Part shown: positions 26,515-33,906 of the stretch, piece after piece
Layout: each line of letters opens with the position of its first letter
Position numbering within the stretch: the stretch's first letter is position 1
Assembly (NCBI GenBank): GCA_902496665.1
Contig: CABVBU010000009.1
Location: 23,621-87,620, forward strand
DNA length: 64,000 bases
Direction of reading: 5' to 3'
From: an uncultured Clostridium sp.
GTDB taxonomy: Bacteria > Bacillota > Clostridia > Lachnospirales > Lachnospiraceae
Translations under genes and position numbers: made by a program
Notes under the pieces: generated by a model
What the model was told of the DNA's origin: nothing
The model's database searches: none
Seen by the model: the letters and a program-made list of their open reading frames with translations, nothing else

Positions 26515-27018
26515 TCAGTGTCTAAAATAGCGATCCAGATAAGCCTCTTCTTTCAGCCATGCGAAAACCGGTTTCTCTTCCCAGTATTTCTGCACAGCTT
26601 TCAGACGTTTTACGGAATACCGCATGTAGCGTTTTTCTTTTGGCGGCCAGTTGAGACACATATGAAAACGTTCCTTTTCGGTCATAGACTCTGGAGAAAA
26701 GTAAAGATAGAGTTCTCCAACTTTCGTTCTTTCCGCATTTTTCATGACCTTCATATTGGCGATTCCAACCTCCTGAATCTTATCCCAGGAAAGTTCATTG
26801 TAGGATTTCCATAAAAAACGATTTCGCACACCACTTTCGTCGATTTCAAGATATTTCGTAAAATGACATAAAAGAAGAAAATAGACTACGGAAAGTACGG
26901 CGTACAGAACCATTGGTATCATTTTGTGTGATTGAAATGAGACGATAAAAAGGAATAGAAATAAAATAAAGGCAAACAGTGAAAGCAGAGCTTTCACTGG
27001 ATTGATCAGATATCGCAT
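26515..27018 (-). CDS. small membrane protein of unknown function with PH-like domain
   Basis: A 167-residue protein: two hydrophobic helices in the first 50 residues, then a soluble beta-rich domain (YLEIDESGVRNRFLWKSYNELSWDKIQEVGI) of the kind seen in bacterial PH-like proteins. The ATG at 27018 follows AAGGAG by 5 nt. It is transcribed with the next gene upstream, which has a similar plan (one helix, then a PH-like domain). I do not recognise a specific function. Confidence 0.6.
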   Translation of the reverse strand: MRYLINPVKALLSLFAFILFLFLFIVSFQSHKMIPMVLYAVLSVVYFLLLCHFTKYLEIDESGVRNRFLWKSYNELSWDKIQEVGIANMKVMKNAERTKVGELYLYFSPESMTEKERFHMCLNWPPKEKRYMRYSVKRLKAVQKYWEEKPVFAWLKEEAYLDRYFRH

Positions 27019-27035
27019 AAAAACTCCTTTCCGTA

Positions 27036-27473
27036 TCACTGCTGTTTTTCGCTGACAAATTCAGTCAAGGAAGTGCTTAGGGCAGCAGTTACTTTTTCAG
27101 ATTCGTAGTTAAAAAGGATGACACCATTTTCAGTCCGAATCTCGATTACAGATCGAATCGAGGGGACGGCACAGAGAGCATATGTACCATATACATCATT
27201 ATGAAAAGTTCCGTAATGCAGACGGCGGTTTTGCACGCCGGAAACTTTTGTGCCGCTGTTGTAGTCATCAATAAGCGTGATCGATTGGATTTCCTTGTAG
27301 TTAATGGAAAAAGGTTCGGTTCCTGACGGACCGGTGATGACAATCCGGGTGTCATTGAAATCGATCCCGACGGATGTTGCATTCTGCATACGGATGGCGA
27401 CTGCAAATACCATGATCAGGATCAAGGCACCGGTGATATAACGGGAATATTTTTTGTTCACGAAATCCCTCAC
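27036..27473 (-). CDS. small single-helix membrane protein with PH-like domain
   Basis: A 145-residue protein with one hydrophobic helix (about residues 10-27) followed by a beta-rich domain (GIDFNDTRIVITGP, INYKEIQSITLIDDY) resembling bacterial PH domains. Both possible starts are GTG: 27473 has only a weak AGAAG upstream, while 27461 has GAGGGA 4 nt upstream and may be the true start. It ends 17 nt before the next gene. Function unknown. Confidence 0.55.
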   Translation of the reverse strand: MRDFVNKKYSRYITGALILIMVFAVAIRMQNATSVGIDFNDTRIVITGPSGTEPFSINYKEIQSITLIDDYNSGTKVSGVQNRRLHYGTFHNDVYGTYALCAVPSIRSVIEIRTENGVILFNYESEKVTAALSTSLTEFVSEKQQ

Positions 27474-27699
27474 TTCTTTTGTGTAATGACATCATTATCA
27501 GTCAAAATGCACAAAAAAACAAGGTGACAAATTAAAGATTATGTGAAAAATATTTGCGGTTTCGATGAATGAAGATGAAAATAGTCCCATGTTTTCAATA
27601 AGCTGAGGAATCTGCCAGATCATTTTAACAAAGAGAACAATGCCAGATGCCGCAGCGAGAAGACATGGGACGTATTTTCAGAGTATTTGAGGTGAAGGA

Positions 27700-28179
27700 T
27701 TATTCCGGATAAACAAGCTGTTCCTCGCGGATATCCTCAAGCACCTCATCATAGAACTTTCCGGCAAGATATTTTGCCATCGGGAGGTTCATGTCGAGGT
27801 AGTTTCCGCAGTCACGGGCAGCGGCCCCCGGAACTTCGCCCTCGTAATCGCGGATAAAGAGGAACATCTCCTGAAGCAGCGGGATAATGTCCGCAGACTC
27901 ATAATCGCCGGCGAGAAGCAGGTAGAATCCGGTGCGGCATCCCATCGGGCCGAAGTAGAGAACTTTATCTTTGTAAAGACGATGATTTCTTAAGAAGGTT
28001 GCGCCGAGATGTTCGATCGTATGGACCTCGGCAGTGTTCATAACCGGCTCAAAGTTCGGACGGGTCATACGGATATCGAAGGTCGTAACATGGCTGTCTC
28101 CGGCGACATCCCTGCGGGAAACGTAAACGCCCGGAATCAGTTTCAGATGATTGACTGTGAAGCTTGTGATCTTTTCCAT
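27700..28179 (-). CDS. luxS: S-ribosylhomocysteine lyase
   Basis: A 159-residue metalloenzyme that cleaves S-ribosylhomocysteine to homocysteine and DPD, the precursor of AI-2. Visible are the HTIEHLGATFLRN motif (metal ligands His-x-x-Glu-His), the third metal ligand and catalytic region GPMGCRTGFY, and the C-terminal ARDCGNYLDMNL. ATG 28179 gives the normal length; an upstream in-frame start near 28284 runs through a repeat element. It stands alone on the minus strand. Confidence 0.96.
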   Translation of the reverse strand: MEKITSFTVNHLKLIPGVYVSRRDVAGDSHVTTFDIRMTRPNFEPVMNTAEVHTIEHLGATFLRNHRLYKDKVLYFGPMGCRTGFYLLLAGDYESADIIPLLQEMFLFIRDYEGEVPGAAARDCGNYLDMNLPMAKYLAGKFYDEVLEDIREEQLVYPE

Positions 28180-28209
28180 AATCAGATACACCCTTTCGTG
28201 AGTTTTGCT

Positions 28210-28258
28210 GTTGTACACAGGTTGGAATTTTCCGAATTGAAAATTCTGTACAATACAG
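28210..28258. repeat. degenerate copy of the 33.5-kb MITE-like repeat
   Basis: TGTACACAGG, then GAATTTTC-6-GAAAATTC (28225-28246) and a TACAATACAG end. This matches the internal palindrome block of the element at 33473-33605 over about 47 bases with few differences. It lacks the terminal repeats and lies in the leader of luxS. Confidence 0.6.
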
Positions 28259-28383
28259 AGGCAGATGCCGTCTGACTGTATCAACTTTTATTATAAAGGG
28301 GATACCGTGTGGTTACAAGACAGAATTTGTAAATTGTAAGTACCTGTTCAGCAGATCAGCCCTCTTCAATTGTCAATTTATTC

Positions 28384-28412
28384 TTGTCTCACTTTCTGAT
28401 TTGTACTATAAT
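28384..28412 (+). promoter_or_regulatory. promoter of the FAH-family gene
   Basis: TTGTCT, 17-bp spacer, TATAAT (28407-28412). Confidence 0.75.
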
Positions 28413-28461
28413 AACGTGTAACGGGATTTTTGAACTGAAACATATCCCATAAGGAGTGGCT

Positions 28462-29355
28462 ATGAAATTACTGGCATATGAAGTAGACAAAAGATCTTTT
28501 TTAGGTGTATTAAATGAGGATGAAACCTGGGTTTATCCAGTTACCGCAGCGGGAATGGAATATCGGTCCATGAAGGATCTGATCCGGGAAGCGGGACCGT
28601 CAGAGATGGAGATGCTGGACTATATTTCAAAGAAGATGCCGGGAGATGTAATCGGTGCGGCACCGGTGGAAGAGATCAAGGTCGTATCTCCGATCGCGGA
28701 GCCGGATCAGGACATTATCTGCCTGGGAATCAACTATATGGATCATGCGAAAGAGTCTGCGAGATTCAAAAAAGAGGAATTCTCAAAGCCGGAGAAAGCA
28801 ATTTACTTTTCCAAGCGCGTAAATCGCACAAATGATTCGGACGGAATCATTCCGGCACATAAAAACCTGACAAACCAGCTGGATTATGAGGCGGAGCTTG
28901 CCGTTATCATCAAGAAAGACGCAAAGGACGTAAAGCCGGGAGAAGTAAAGGATTACATTTTCGGTTACACGATCATGAACGATGTCAGCGCCAGAGAGGT
29001 GCAGACGGAACATAAACAGTGGTATTTCGGAAAGAGCCTGGATGGATTTACACCGCTCGGACCGTGCATCATGACCGCAGATTCCACCGCATTTCCGCCG
29101 GTATTAAAGATCCAGTCAAAGGTAAACGGAGAACTCCGCCAGGATTCTAATACAGGACTCTTTATCCATGGAATCGAGGAAGTGATCTGTGAACTAACAA
29201 AAGGAATGACCTTAAAAGCAGGAACGATCATCGCGACAGGAACGCCGGCAGGAGTCGGCATGGGATTCGTTCCGCCGAAATTCCTTGAGACCGGGGATGT
29301 TGTGGAGTGTATTATTGAAGGAATCGGTACGCTTAGAAATACGGTCGGTGAATAA
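28462..29355 (+). CDS. fumarylacetoacetate hydrolase (FAH) family protein
   Basis: A 297-residue cytosolic enzyme. The FAH core begins near residue 90 with the CLGINYMDHA motif. Metal ligands are visible in the DYEAELAVII segment, with NDVSAREVQ and the KSLDGFTPLGPCI loop after it; the end has TGTPAGVGMGF. Family members hydrolyse C-C bonds of diketo acids or decarboxylate oxaloacetate; the substrate cannot be told from sequence. ATG 28462 follows AAGGAG by 5 nt. It is monocistronic with its own promoter and terminator. Confidence 0.92.
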   Translation: MKLLAYEVDKRSFLGVLNEDETWVYPVTAAGMEYRSMKDLIREAGPSEMEMLDYISKKMPGDVIGAAPVEEIKVVSPIAEPDQDIICLGINYMDHAKESARFKKEEFSKPEKAIYFSKRVNRTNDSDGIIPAHKNLTNQLDYEAELAVIIKKDAKDVKPGEVKDYIFGYTIMNDVSAREVQTEHKQWYFGKSLDGFTPLGPCIMTADSTAFPPVLKIQSKVNGELRQDSNTGLFIHGIEEVICELTKGMTLKAGTIIATGTPAGVGMGFVPPKFLETGDVVECIIEGIGTLRNTVGE

Positions 29356-29432
29356 ATAATCGGACGGTATGCGATACAGGATATAGACATGGAAGATCCG
29401 TGCCGCAAAAATAAGATAAGATCAGAATCGTT

Positions 29433-29491
29433 GCCATGAAGGGAGCAGGAAGCCGGTCAGGATGACGGGCTGCTCTTTTCATGGCTTTTTT
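29433..29491 (+). terminator. terminator after the FAH gene
   Basis: Perfect 8-bp outer stem (29433-29440 with 29478-29485), inner GAGCAG/CTGCTC stem, then six T residues. Confidence 0.85.
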
Positions 29492-29639
29492 GTTGCTGTG
29501 TGCCGTACCCCCGTTAGTTGGAGAAGCTGTCAGGGTCTGATTTGGCAGGTGCATCTGCGCAAAAAATTAGATGGTGGCAGATGTTTGCATTGGCGTGGAC
29601 ATGAACAGCGGCATTTTCTTGAAAGAGGAGAACTTATAC

Positions 29640-30425
29640 ATGGAAGATATACGTGAAATGTTGAAAAAAGTGGCGGCGGGCGAGCTGTCTGTGGATAACG
29701 CCGTCCTGGAACTGAAGAAAGAGCCGTTTACAGCAGCAGGATACGATGACCTGGGCTTTGCGAAGCTCGACACCCACCGGAAACTGCGCCAGGGCGCGGC
29801 GGAGGTAATCTACGGAGCGGGAAAAACACCGGAGCAGATCGCCGGAATCGTGGAAGCAATGAAAAAGCGCGGACAGGATACGATCCTGATCACCCGTGTG
29901 GACGAGGAAAAGAGCCAGGAGACAGAGAAACTTCTCGCGGAAAAGTACCCGGAAGGAAGCGGATACACATATTTTAAGGACGCAAAAGTCGCGATCTGTG
30001 GAAGCTTCCCGGAAAAAGACGGTGTTGGGACGATCGTTGTGGCGACCGGCGGAACCAGTGATATTCCGGTCGCGGAGGAGGCGGCACTCACGGCGGAGGC
30101 ACTTGGAAACCAGGTGGAACGCCTCTATGATGTGGGGGTTGCGGGACTTCACCGCCTGATCTCCCACATGGACTCCATCATGAACGCCCGCGTGATCATC
30201 GCGATCGCAGGTATGGAAGGCGCTCTTGCCAGTGTCATCGGCGGCCTCGCCGACTGCCCGGTGATCGCGGTGCCCACCAGCATCGGATACGGCGTGTCCT
30301 TCGGCGGCGTGTCCGCGCTTCTCTCCATGCTGAATTCCTGCGCCAGCGGTGTCAGCGTGGTGAATATCGATAACGGATTCGGCGCTGGATATCTGGCGAG
30401 CATGATGAACCATATGCGTGGATAA
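29640..30425 (+). CDS. larB: nickel-pincer cofactor synthase LarB (pyridinium-3,5-dicarboxylate mononucleotide synthase)
   Basis: A 261-residue enzyme of the first step of nickel-pincer nucleotide synthesis, which carboxylates nicotinate adenine dinucleotide. Its C-terminal half has PurE-like features: TGGTSDIPVAEEAA, DVGVAGLHRL, AGMEGALASVIGGL and PTSIGYG. ATG at 29640 follows GAGGAG by 9 nt. larC follows 105 nt downstream. larE and larA, needed to sulfurise the cofactor and to use it, are not in this window. Confidence 0.94.
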   Translation: MEDIREMLKKVAAGELSVDNAVLELKKEPFTAAGYDDLGFAKLDTHRKLRQGAAEVIYGAGKTPEQIAGIVEAMKKRGQDTILITRVDEEKSQETEKLLAEKYPEGSGYTYFKDAKVAICGSFPEKDGVGTIVVATGGTSDIPVAEEAALTAEALGNQVERLYDVGVAGLHRLISHMDSIMNARVIIAIAGMEGALASVIGGLADCPVIAVPTSIGYGVSFGGVSALLSMLNSCASGVSVVNIDNGFGAGYLASMMNHMRG

Positions 30426-30530
30426 AAGCCTGAAAATCAGTCCGAATCGCTGTGCGTCTGGAGAAAGATGCCGGCGGCAGGTGCAATGAAAAAATAATTT
30501 GCGTAATTTTTAAAACGAGGTGGAAATAAT

Positions 30531-31940
30531 ATGAAGACATTATATCTTGACTGTGGAATGGGCGCTGCCGGAGATATGCTGATGGCATCTCTCTACGAAA
30601 TCTGCCCGGATAAAGAGAAGTTTTTAAAGATGATGAATGGGATGGGCCTGCCGGGGCTTTCTGTCGAAGCAGAACCGTCAGTAAAGTGCGGGATTACCGG
30701 GACGCATATGAAAGTGGCGATCCATGGGGAAGAAGAGGAGAGTGTGGATGTTGATCTGCAGGGGCATGAGCACCATCACGATCATGATGAAGATCACCAT
30801 CATACTCATGACCATGAAGATAGTCATCATACTCATGATCATCACCACGATCATGAAGGTGACCATCATGACAATAGCCATGAAGAACATCACCATTCCC
30901 ATGAACAGGCAGAATTAGCAGCAGAGCAGACCATTCACGAGCACACCCATGACCACGATCATGATTGCGGACATGACCATACCCACGATCATGGTCACAC
31001 CCACCACCATCACGCCAGCATGGCGGGCATCTCTCACATTATCGGGCACTTAGACCTTCCGGAAGAGGTAAAAACAGATATCGTGGCAGTCTACCGCCTG
31101 ATCGCCGAGGCGGAATCCCACGTCCATGGAAAGACTGTCGAGGAGATCCACTTCCACGAGGTCGGCACCGCCGACGCGATCGCGGACATCGCCGGAGTCT
31201 GCCTCTTAATGCACATGATCGCTCCGCAGAAGGTCATCGCATCCCCGATCCATGTCGGAAGCGGAAATGTCCATTGTGCCCACGGAATTCTTCCGGTTCC
31301 GGCACCTGCGACAGCCTTTATTTTACAGGGACTTCCGATCTACAGCGGAGTCATCAAAGGCGAGCTCTGCACCCCGACCGGAGCGGCACTGTTAAAGCAC
31401 TTTGTGACAGAATTTAAGGAAATGCCGGTCATGCGGACCTCAGCGATCGGTTACGGTATGGGAAAGAAAGACTTTGAACGTGCCAACTGTGTCCGTGTTC
31501 TCCTTGGTGAAACGGAGGAGACAGGAAGTGAAGTGACAGAGCTTTCCTGCAACCTCGACGATATGACACCGGAAGCTCTCGGCTTCGTCCAGGAGATCCT
31601 CTTCGCCGCGGGCGCCCTGGAAGTTTACACGATTCCGATCGGCATGAAAAAGAGCCGTCCGGGTACTCTCCTGACCTGCATGTGCCGCTGCAATGACAAA
31701 GAAAAGATGGTTTCCCTGATCTTCAAACACACAACAACACTCGGCATCCGCGAGTCCATCAGCCGCCGCTACACTCTGACCAGAACCATGAAAGAACACG
31801 AGACCCCGTATGGCGTGGTCCGCGAGAAGGTTTCTGAAGGCTACGGTGTAGTTCGTGGAAAGCTGGAATATGAAGACCTTGCAAAGATCGCGAGAGAGCA
31901 GGGGATGTCGTTAGAAGAGGTAAAGGCATTAACCAAATAG
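30531..31940 (+). CDS. larC: nickel insertase LarC, single continuous ORF with His-rich insert
   Basis: A 469-residue CTP-dependent enzyme that inserts nickel into the pincer cofactor. The LarC1 part opens with LYLDCGMGAAGDMLMASL. An Asp/Glu/His-rich insert (about residues 75-165) follows, with dozens of His residues, probably a nickel store. The core resumes with FHEVGTADAIADIAG and ends with the LarC2 part (LSCNLDDMTPEALG, KKSRPGTLLTC). In Lactobacillus plantarum LarC1 and LarC2 are joined by programmed frameshifting; here both lie in one frame. Confidence 0.95.
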   Translation: MKTLYLDCGMGAAGDMLMASLYEICPDKEKFLKMMNGMGLPGLSVEAEPSVKCGITGTHMKVAIHGEEEESVDVDLQGHEHHHDHDEDHHHTHDHEDSHHTHDHHHDHEGDHHDNSHEEHHHSHEQAELAAEQTIHEHTHDHDHDCGHDHTHDHGHTHHHHASMAGISHIIGHLDLPEEVKTDIVAVYRLIAEAESHVHGKTVEEIHFHEVGTADAIADIAGVCLLMHMIAPQKVIASPIHVGSGNVHCAHGILPVPAPATAFILQGLPIYSGVIKGELCTPTGAALLKHFVTEFKEMPVMRTSAIGYGMGKKDFERANCVRVLLGETEETGSEVTELSCNLDDMTPEALGFVQEILFAAGALEVYTIPIGMKKSRPGTLLTCMCRCNDKEKMVSLIFKHTTTLGIRESISRRYTLTRTMKEHETPYGVVREKVSEGYGVVRGKLEYEDLAKIAREQGMSLEEVKALTK

Positions 31941-31945
31941 TTCAA

Positions 31946-31974
31946 TCGACATACTTCGATTTCTATGATAAAAT
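31946..31974 (+). promoter_or_regulatory. promoter of the 32-kb small toxin gene
   Basis: TCGACA, 17-bp spacer, TAAAAT preceded by TGA (extended -10). It starts 6 nt after the larC stop. Confidence 0.65.
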
Positions 31975-32052
31975 CATATTGTAATGGAGCAGAATTGCGT
32001 GGATGCGTTTCTGATGTCCGGTGCCCTCTGAGTGTAAAGGGGGTGAAGGCGT

Positions 32053-32139
32053 ATGAATACAATGGAAGTCCTAACATTATTACTAGTTATATTTTCAGCA
32101 TTGTCATACATCGATAACCATAGAGACAAAAAGAACTAG
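32053..32139 (+). CDS. 28-residue hydrophobic peptide, holin-like/TxpA-type toxin candidate
   Basis: MNTMEVLTLLLVIFSALSYI is a membrane helix, followed by a short charged tail ending DKKN. The size, the MxxxEVL start, the single helix and the basic tail match Hol-Tox/TxpA-type peptides of type I toxin-antitoxin modules. The ribosome site AAAGGGGGTGA is very strong, and the stop codon lies inside the stem of the terminator, as in Fst/TxpA loci. A convergent promoter on the other strand could make the antitoxin RNA. The toxin role is inferred, not seen. Confidence 0.65.
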   Translation: MNTMEVLTLLLVIFSALSYIDNHRDKKN

Positions 32140-32175
32140 CATCCTACCTACCACAGTAACTTGCTAGTTCTTTTT
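32128..32175. terminator. terminator overlapping the toxin stop codon
   Basis: Perfect 14-bp stem (32128-32141 with 32162-32175), U-rich in both directions, containing the toxin stop codon. Confidence 0.85.
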
Positions 32176-32258
32176 ATACTATAACATACTGAGGGCATCG
32201 GACGTATATCCGAGTACCTTTCTGTCTTCATTATAACTGGAGCGGCCTGAAAAAACAA
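32128..32258 (-). ncRNA. candidate antisense antitoxin RNA of the 32-kb module
   Basis: On the minus strand TTGTTT (32258-32253), a 17-bp spacer and TATAAT (32235-32230) would start an RNA of roughly 95 nt ending at the shared terminator, complementary to the toxin message 3' end. Predicted only. Confidence 0.4.
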
Positions 32259-32269
32259 GCCGCTCCAGT
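32236..32269 (-). terminator. hairpin after rubrerythrin
   Basis: 11-bp GC-rich stem (32236-32246 with 32259-32269). The T tail is weak on the minus strand and better on the plus strand. Confidence 0.55.
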
Positions 32270-32295
32270 TTAATTTTAACTATTTTATTCAGAAA

Positions 32296-32838
32296 TTAGC
32301 CAAAATATCTCTTTAAGAGACCAGCAAATGCCTTGCCATGTCTAGCCTCATCTCTTGCCATCTCGTGAACGGTGTCATGGATCGCGTCAAGACCAGCGGC
32401 CTTTGCTCTCTTAGCGAGATCTGTCTTACCAGCAGTAGCGCCGTTCTCAGCCTCAACTCTCATCTCGAGGTTTTTCTTTGTGCTGTCTGTAACAACTTCG
32501 CCGAGGAGCTCTGCAAATTTAGCAGCGTGCTCAGCCTCTTCGTAAGCTGCCTTCTCCCAGTAAAGACCGATCTCTGGATAACCTTCTCTGTGAGCAACTC
32601 TAGCCATAGCGAGGTACATACCAACCTCAGAGCACTCACCGTTGAAGTTTGCTCTTAAGTCCTCAAGGATATCTTCGCTTACGCCCTGAGCAACACCAAC
32701 TACGTGCTCAGAAGCCCAGCTCATCTCGTCGCTCTGCTCAATGAACTTGGAAGCAGGTGCATTACATACCGGACATTTCTCCGGAGCAGCCTCACCCTCA
32801 TATACATAACCACATACGGAACAGACAAATTTCTTCAT
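32296..32838 (-). CDS. rbr: reverse-type rubrerythrin (rubredoxin domain first)
   Basis: A 180-residue cytosolic NADH-peroxidase component. Residues 1-35 are a rubredoxin domain with CSVCGYVY and CPVCNAP. The di-iron four-helix bundle follows, with Glu/His ligands in ECSEVGMYL, YEEAEHAAKF, MRVEAENG and DEARHGKAF. Domain order is reversed relative to classical rubrerythrin, as in the clostridial oxidative-stress form. It has a consensus promoter and an operator shared with perR, so induction by peroxide or oxygen is expected. Confidence 0.94.
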   Translation of the reverse strand: MKKFVCSVCGYVYEGEAAPEKCPVCNAPASKFIEQSDEMSWASEHVVGVAQGVSEDILEDLRANFNGECSEVGMYLAMARVAHREGYPEIGLYWEKAAYEEAEHAAKFAELLGEVVTDSTKKNLEMRVEAENGATAGKTDLAKRAKAAGLDAIHDTVHEMARDEARHGKAFAGLLKRYFG

Positions 32839-32887
32839 AGCGTTTTCTCCTTTTCATTTATAAAATATTGTGTTTTGAAATCAATAA

Positions 32888-32902
32888 TAGTAACTGTTAC
32901 TG
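32888..32902. promoter_or_regulatory. PerR/Fur-type operator of rbr
   Basis: A 7-1-7 near-palindrome TAGTAAC-T-GTTACTG starting 2 bp downstream of the -10. Its counterpart at perR (33389-33403) has identical placement. Confidence 0.65.
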
Positions 32903-32904
32903 AT

Positions 32905-32933
32905 ATTATATTCTAACTGACACTGATTGTCAA
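32905..32933 (-). promoter_or_regulatory. promoter of rbr
   Basis: Minus strand TTGACA (32933-32928), 17-bp spacer, TATAAT (32910-32905): a perfect sigma-A consensus. Confidence 0.9.
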
Positions 32934-32949
32934 TAGAATTTTTATTTTT

Positions 32950-33342
32950 TTAGTCTTTCTTTTTCAGGCAGTCCTCACATTCGCCGTAAAAGAAAACAGT
33001 GTGGGAATCGACCCGTCCCGGAAACGGAGCGTTGAGAAGATCCGAAGTGTCACGAACCAGCTCCAGAGGCATATCGATGATCGCCCCGCAAGTCTTGCAC
33101 ACAAAGTGATAATGCGGATCTGTGTTGTAATCAAAATGCTCCGATCCGTCTCCGCTGGAAAAACGCTGGATCTCGCCCATATTCGCCAGAAGATTTAAAT
33201 TGCGGTATACAGTTCCCAGGCTGATCTTCGGGTATTCTTTGCTGATCGTCACATAGACGGCATCTGCGGTCGGATGATCCTTGCGGTTTTTCAGGCACTC
33301 CCGGATAGATTCGCGCTGGCGGCTGAATTTTAATGCTTTCAT
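32950..33342 (-). CDS. perR: Fur-family peroxide regulator, PerR-like
   Basis: A 130-residue repressor. The winged helix is at about residues 10-75 (HPTADAVYVTISKEYP, SLGTVYRNLNLL). The regulatory metal ligands of PerR are all present: His in HPTAD, Asp in HFDYNTDPHYHF, the two His of HYH, and Asp in IIDMP. Structural zinc is held by CKTCG and CEDC. Keeping the Asp ligands favours PerR over Fur. ATG 33342 follows AGGAGG by 6 nt. It is divergent from nothing but shares its operator type with rbr, 112 bp away on the same strand. Confidence 0.9.
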   Translation of the reverse strand: MKALKFSRQRESIRECLKNRKDHPTADAVYVTISKEYPKISLGTVYRNLNLLANMGEIQRFSSGDGSEHFDYNTDPHYHFVCKTCGAIIDMPLELVRDTSDLLNAPFPGRVDSHTVFFYGECEDCLKKKD

Positions 33343-33388
33343 GGTGAACCTCCTTTCTGGATTTGTAAAGACCAAACAACAATAATAA

Positions 33389-33403
33389 TGATAATTGTTA
33401 CTA
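33389..33403. promoter_or_regulatory. PerR/Fur-type operator of perR
   Basis: TGATAAT-T-GTTACTA resembles the Per/Fur 7-1-7 box and starts 2 bp past the -10, suggesting autorepression. Confidence 0.65.
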
Positions 33404-33405
33404 AT

Positions 33406-33434
33406 ATAATATCATCAGAGATATTCACTGTCAA
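33406..33434 (-). promoter_or_regulatory. promoter of perR
   Basis: Minus strand TTGACA (33434-33429), 17-bp spacer, TATTAT (33411-33406). Confidence 0.85.
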
Positions 33435-33472
33435 GCATAAAGTGATAAAATTTTTTAAACTGCTCAGACCAT

Positions 33473-33605
33473 GTTACTGTACACGGGTAGGAATTTTCTG
33501 AACTGAAAATTCCGTACAGTACAGTGGTGGTAGTGGATTTTGCCGATTTGGAATGCGAAGCATCGGCAAAATCAGTTACTGTTTGCGCAAGGCGTGAACA
33601 GTAAC
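33473..33605. mobile_element. 133-bp MITE-like element with 8-bp target duplication
   Basis: The ends are 13-bp terminal inverted repeats, GTTACTGTACACG (33473-33485) and the complement of GTTACTGTTCACG (33593-33605), with one mismatch. The element is flanked by an exact 8-bp direct repeat CAGACCAT (33465-33472 and 33606-33613). Inside are GAATTTTC-6-GAAAATTC, an 11-bp stem around ATTTTGCCGAT, and a right-end hairpin (33575-33605). No ORF. The rest of this gap, 33614-33894, shows nothing I recognise. Confidence 0.75.
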
Positions 33606-33906
33606 CAGACCATACATGAAATCAAATTCATTGAAACGGCTGAGAAGCACGTGGCTTTAGCCATGTGAGGTTCACAACAGCTGATCTCATCGCCAAAACA
33701 TATGTATTTAACTGCGTACAATCTGTAAGAAAATTCCTTGAAAACACCTTAAGAAGTGTTTATACTGTTCTTATAATTGAAGACAGCCAGAAAACTGCTC
33801 TTCAAAGCTGCTCACATTCCCGGTCTGGCACGGGAGTCCATGCGGCAGCAGGACCGGAATTTCTGCACGATCCGTCCTCAAAACCCCACGAAACGGAGGT
33901 ATTTCC

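Noticed and set aside
27474..27699. Possible small gene or RNA in the gap downstream of luxS
   Set aside because: No ORF with a ribosome site and no strong hairpin; I see nothing in it.
29634..30413. 259-codon minus-strand ORF
   Set aside because: Antisense of larB, which is well supported.
30770..31015. His-rich stretch considered as a CRISPR-like or tandem repeat
   Set aside because: The repetition follows His/Asp codons inside larC; there are no spacers or fixed repeat unit.
30531..31940. Programmed frameshift in larC
   Set aside because: The LarC1 and LarC2 parts are in one uninterrupted frame, so no recoding is needed.
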